64,000 bases of DNA from Solibaculum mannosilyticum (GTDB lineage: Bacteria; Bacillota; Clostridia; Oscillospirales; Acutalibacteraceae), in contig NZ_AP023321.1 in assembly GCF_015140235.1 (NCBI RefSeq), positions 2,036,501 through 2,100,500 of the forward strand, in the 5' to 3' direction. The notes below the pieces were generated by a model, which saw nothing but the letters and a program-made list of their open reading frames with translations, was not told where the DNA came from and ran no database searches. Positions 62,156 to 64,000 of the stretch are shown piece after piece (positions within the stretch are counted from its first letter, which is position 1; the number at the start of each line of letters is the position of its first letter). The position numbers and the translations under genes are program-made.

Positions 62156-63550
62156 TTATCCCTCCTCCTGCAATTCGTATCCGGGGAATTGATTGGATTC
62201 CCTTAAGTTGCCGCTTTGAATATCGGAGTAAATGCTGGCCATAAGTCCCCAGGTGATGGGGCCTACGACGCCGCTGGGAGTGATATTAAACCGGTTTTGG
62301 AATTGGATAACGGCATTTTGCGTCTGGGGCCCGTAAAGACCGGTTTCTGGGACGGCCGGCACTTCCGGGTATACTTCGGAAATGGCGGTAAGATACCGCT
62401 GTACCTGACGCACATCGTCGCCGGTGGAACCGATTGTCAATGTTGTCCCGGGGAACAGGGGCTGACCTCCGGCAATAAAGCCGTTGGACTCCACGATGCC
62501 CCGGTAGGCCCGGTACATATCGTTCCAAGTCCGTCGTCCCACTATGCCGTCGGCAGTAAGGCCGTAGGTCTTCTGGAACGCTATCACGGCATCCTCGGTG
62601 GCCTGGTCAAAGGTGCCGGTCACTTGGATCGGCGGGACAGTCTCATAAAAGTTCCCGATGACCGCCAAATAGTACTGCATCACACGCACTGGATCACCCG
62701 TATCCCCGCGCCGAACTTCTCCCGGGAATTGCTGGGATACTTCCTCCAGCGCCAGCCCTTCGGAATCCAGTTCGGCCAGACGTTTGACGCTGGTGAAAAT
62801 ATAAGAGATACGGTACCAGGTCGCCTGCCCCACTATGCCGTCGGGAGTCAGGTTAAAGATGCGCTGAAACTCCTTAACAGCATCCTCGGTACTTTTCCCA
62901 AAGATCCCATCCACAGGCGAAATCTTGGGAATACGGGGATAGTTGTTGGAGATCCGGTTGAGCTGTACCTGAATGGTACGCACATCATTCCCCCCGTCGC
63001 CTAGACGCAGCGGGATCCCGGGATAGGATGGGTTGGGCAGACGAACCGGCGCATTTTGTACGATATTGATGTCTTCCCCATAAAAATGCTGGAGAATCTC
63101 ATAGGGCGTATATCCCTGTTCGGCCAAGGGGACGGTCCCCCATTGGGATAGGCCGTCGCAGGTGACGGTAGTCCCGTTGCAGTACTGGGTGAAAAGGGGT
63201 TCTACACTGCCCTGACGTTGGACGTAATTGTTGAAAATCTCATCCACTATCTGGCTGATATTTTCAAAAATATCGCGTCCTGCCACAAATGCCTGGTCAT
63301 AGGCGGTGGAATTGGTGATATCAAAACTATATCCCTGGCTGGGATACCATTCGGTATAAAACCGGTTGAGCGCAAAGGAAATCTGGGCGTAGATGTTGGC
63401 GCGGATAGCATTCTCCGGCCAGGTGGGGTAAATCTCACTGGACGCTACATTCTTGATATAATCGGGGAAGGTGACGGTGACATTTTGCGCGTTGGAACTT
63501 GGAGGGCCCAGATGGACCGTGATATATTGAGGAATATAAGGCTCTGCCAC
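62156..63550 (-). CDS. SpoIID/LytB-like N-domain with three PGB_1 repeats
   Basis: 464 residues from a GTG with AAAGGAG. The N-terminal ~170 residues look like a SpoIID/amidase-enhancer-type domain (NAIRANIYAQISFALNRF; CDGLSQWGTVPLAEQGYTPYEILQHFYG). Three peptidoglycan-binding repeats follow (about 195-255, 285-345, 380-445), each with xGxFxxxTxxAVxxFQ. No signal peptide. In clostridia such proteins occur with spore cortex remodelling, but the location is inferred. Confidence 0.75.
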   Translation of the reverse strand: MAEPYIPQYITVHLGPPSSNAQNVTVTFPDYIKNVASSEIYPTWPENAIRANIYAQISFALNRFYTEWYPSQGYSFDITNSTAYDQAFVAGRDIFENISQIVDEIFNNYVQRQGSVEPLFTQYCNGTTVTCDGLSQWGTVPLAEQGYTPYEILQHFYGEDINIVQNAPVRLPNPSYPGIPLRLGDGGNDVRTIQVQLNRISNNYPRIPKISPVDGIFGKSTEDAVKEFQRIFNLTPDGIVGQATWYRISYIFTSVKRLAELDSEGLALEEVSQQFPGEVRRGDTGDPVRVMQYYLAVIGNFYETVPPIQVTGTFDQATEDAVIAFQKTYGLTADGIVGRRTWNDMYRAYRGIVESNGFIAGGQPLFPGTTLTIGSTGDDVRQVQRYLTAISEVYPEVPAVPETGLYGPQTQNAVIQFQNRFNITPSGVVGPITWGLMASIYSDIQSGNLRESNQFPGYELQEEG

Positions 63551-63706
63551 AAGATTTCTCTCCTTTCCTTCCTGTTACGATAGCCGCCGCTTTGATCCAA
63601 TACAATTGCAGCTATTTTGCCGGATTCCTTACGTCAATCCGGTGAGCACGGCCTCAGGACTGTTTTGATCTGCGGCCAATGGACTCGTCATGCCTGCAGA
63701 CGCTAT

Positions 63707-64000
63707 TTATAAACCAGTGGGGGCAGACTCGTAAATATCTTGGATTGCACCGTCCCGGTCCCCTTCCGGCAAAGGGGATAGCTCCACCGGCTGGATGGCT
63801 ACAATGCCGTCATAGATGGGGACGTTAAAGTCCCTTACGCTGATATAGCCCGGCTTATCCACCTGGATGATGTACTCGGTATAGGGATGGTCGGTCCCAG
63901 GCGCCATGGACAGGGATGCTGGTACAGTGGGGAGGGGAATTTTGGGCGTCTTGCCCTCGCTGTCGGTGTACATAATGCGCTCCAGCGGTACTTCCTCTCC
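63707..64000 (-). CDS. C-terminal part of a repeat/PGB-associated protein (partial)
   Basis: 97 codons up to the TAA at 63707, open through the window edge (GEEVPLERIMYTDSEGKTP...). It contains the beta-rich PYTEYIIQVDKPGYISVRDF stretch of carboxypeptidase-regulatory-like modules and ends VELSPLPEGDRDGAIQDIYE, which in clostridia accompanies PGB-type proteins. The start lies outside the window. A 156-bp gap separates it from the next gene. Confidence 0.65.
   Translation of the reverse strand, partial: GEEVPLERIMYTDSEGKTPKIPLPTVPASLSMAPGTDHPYTEYIIQVDKPGYISVRDFNVPIYDGIVAIQPVELSPLPEGDRDGAIQDIYESAPTGL

Noticed and set aside
1-64000. CRISPR arrays, tRNA or rRNA genes
   Set aside because: No regularly spaced repeats with unique spacers, and no cloverleaf or rRNA signature, were found by reading both strands.

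Overview
The window reads as a chromosomal piece of a spore-forming, moderate-GC Firmicute of class Clostridia, most like the Ruminococcaceae/Oscillospiraceae group. Reasons: a canonical S10-spc ribosomal cluster with zinc-type S14; sigma-A promoters with 17-bp spacers; strong GGAGG ribosome binding sites; U-tract hairpin terminators; a tandem glycine riboswitch; a PhoPR/Pst system; and peptidoglycan-binding/SpoIID-type proteins without signal peptides. The species cannot be named from the sequence alone. No tRNA, rRNA or CRISPR array was seen.

Layout. 1-12.7 kb (minus): S10-spc operon rpsJ-rplCDWB-rpsS-rplV-rpsC-rplP-rpmC-rpsQ-rplNXE-rpsNH-rplFR-rpsE-rpmD-rplO-secY-adk-map and a KOW protein cut by the window edge. 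One good promoter lies about 280 bp ahead of rpsJ, with a terminator-like hairpin in the leader. 12.9-15.7 kb (minus): a DUF2461 protein and a secreted four-repeat CHAP-domain protein. 15.9-29.8 kb: an RlmD 23S rRNA methyltransferase gene whose 3' end is occupied by a ~12.5-kb integrative mobilizable element. The element carries an AbrB/ABC-transporter/methyltransferase cargo, a DUF6076 and a sigma-like protein, a CHC2 primase and SF3 helicase, a MobV relaxase with a small partner, a DUF262/HNH (GmrSD-like) protein and a large serine recombinase.

29.9-34.2 kb (minus): a surface-polymer (teichoic-acid-like) operon: TagB/F-type transferase, TagD-type cytidylyltransferase, asparagine-synthase-like protein and flippase. 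34.5-43.0 kb: the phosphate regulon, with PhoR, PhoP and a Na/Pi transporter-PhoU fusion on minus, diverging from pstSCAB-phoU on plus, and PhoP-box-like repeats on both sides of the divergent control region. 43.2-47.9 kb (plus): a methyltransferase, a tandem glycine riboswitch with an AGCS symporter, a second RlmD-like methyltransferase and a Fic protein. 48-57 kb (minus): EpsG-like protein, PPC-domain protein, GNAT, a ZIP/PPOX/TetM-like operon, an NSS transporter with its MetS-type small subunit, and TrxB. 57.2-64 kb: a DUF11/SdrD-like protein without a signal peptide, nadBC (plus), and peptidoglycan-binding proteins (minus), the last running off the window.

The most interesting point is the 12.5-kb element. 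The C-terminus of its recombinase (QVESV-ALLSR) and the internal RlmD junction (HVETV-VLLSK) align codon for codon around a shared CGGT. This implies that integration swaps 3' coding ends in frame: RlmD now carries a 94-99-residue tail from the element, and the recombinase ends with the displaced RlmD terminus. Excision would restore a ~459-residue RlmD and give the circular form a ~650-residue recombinase.
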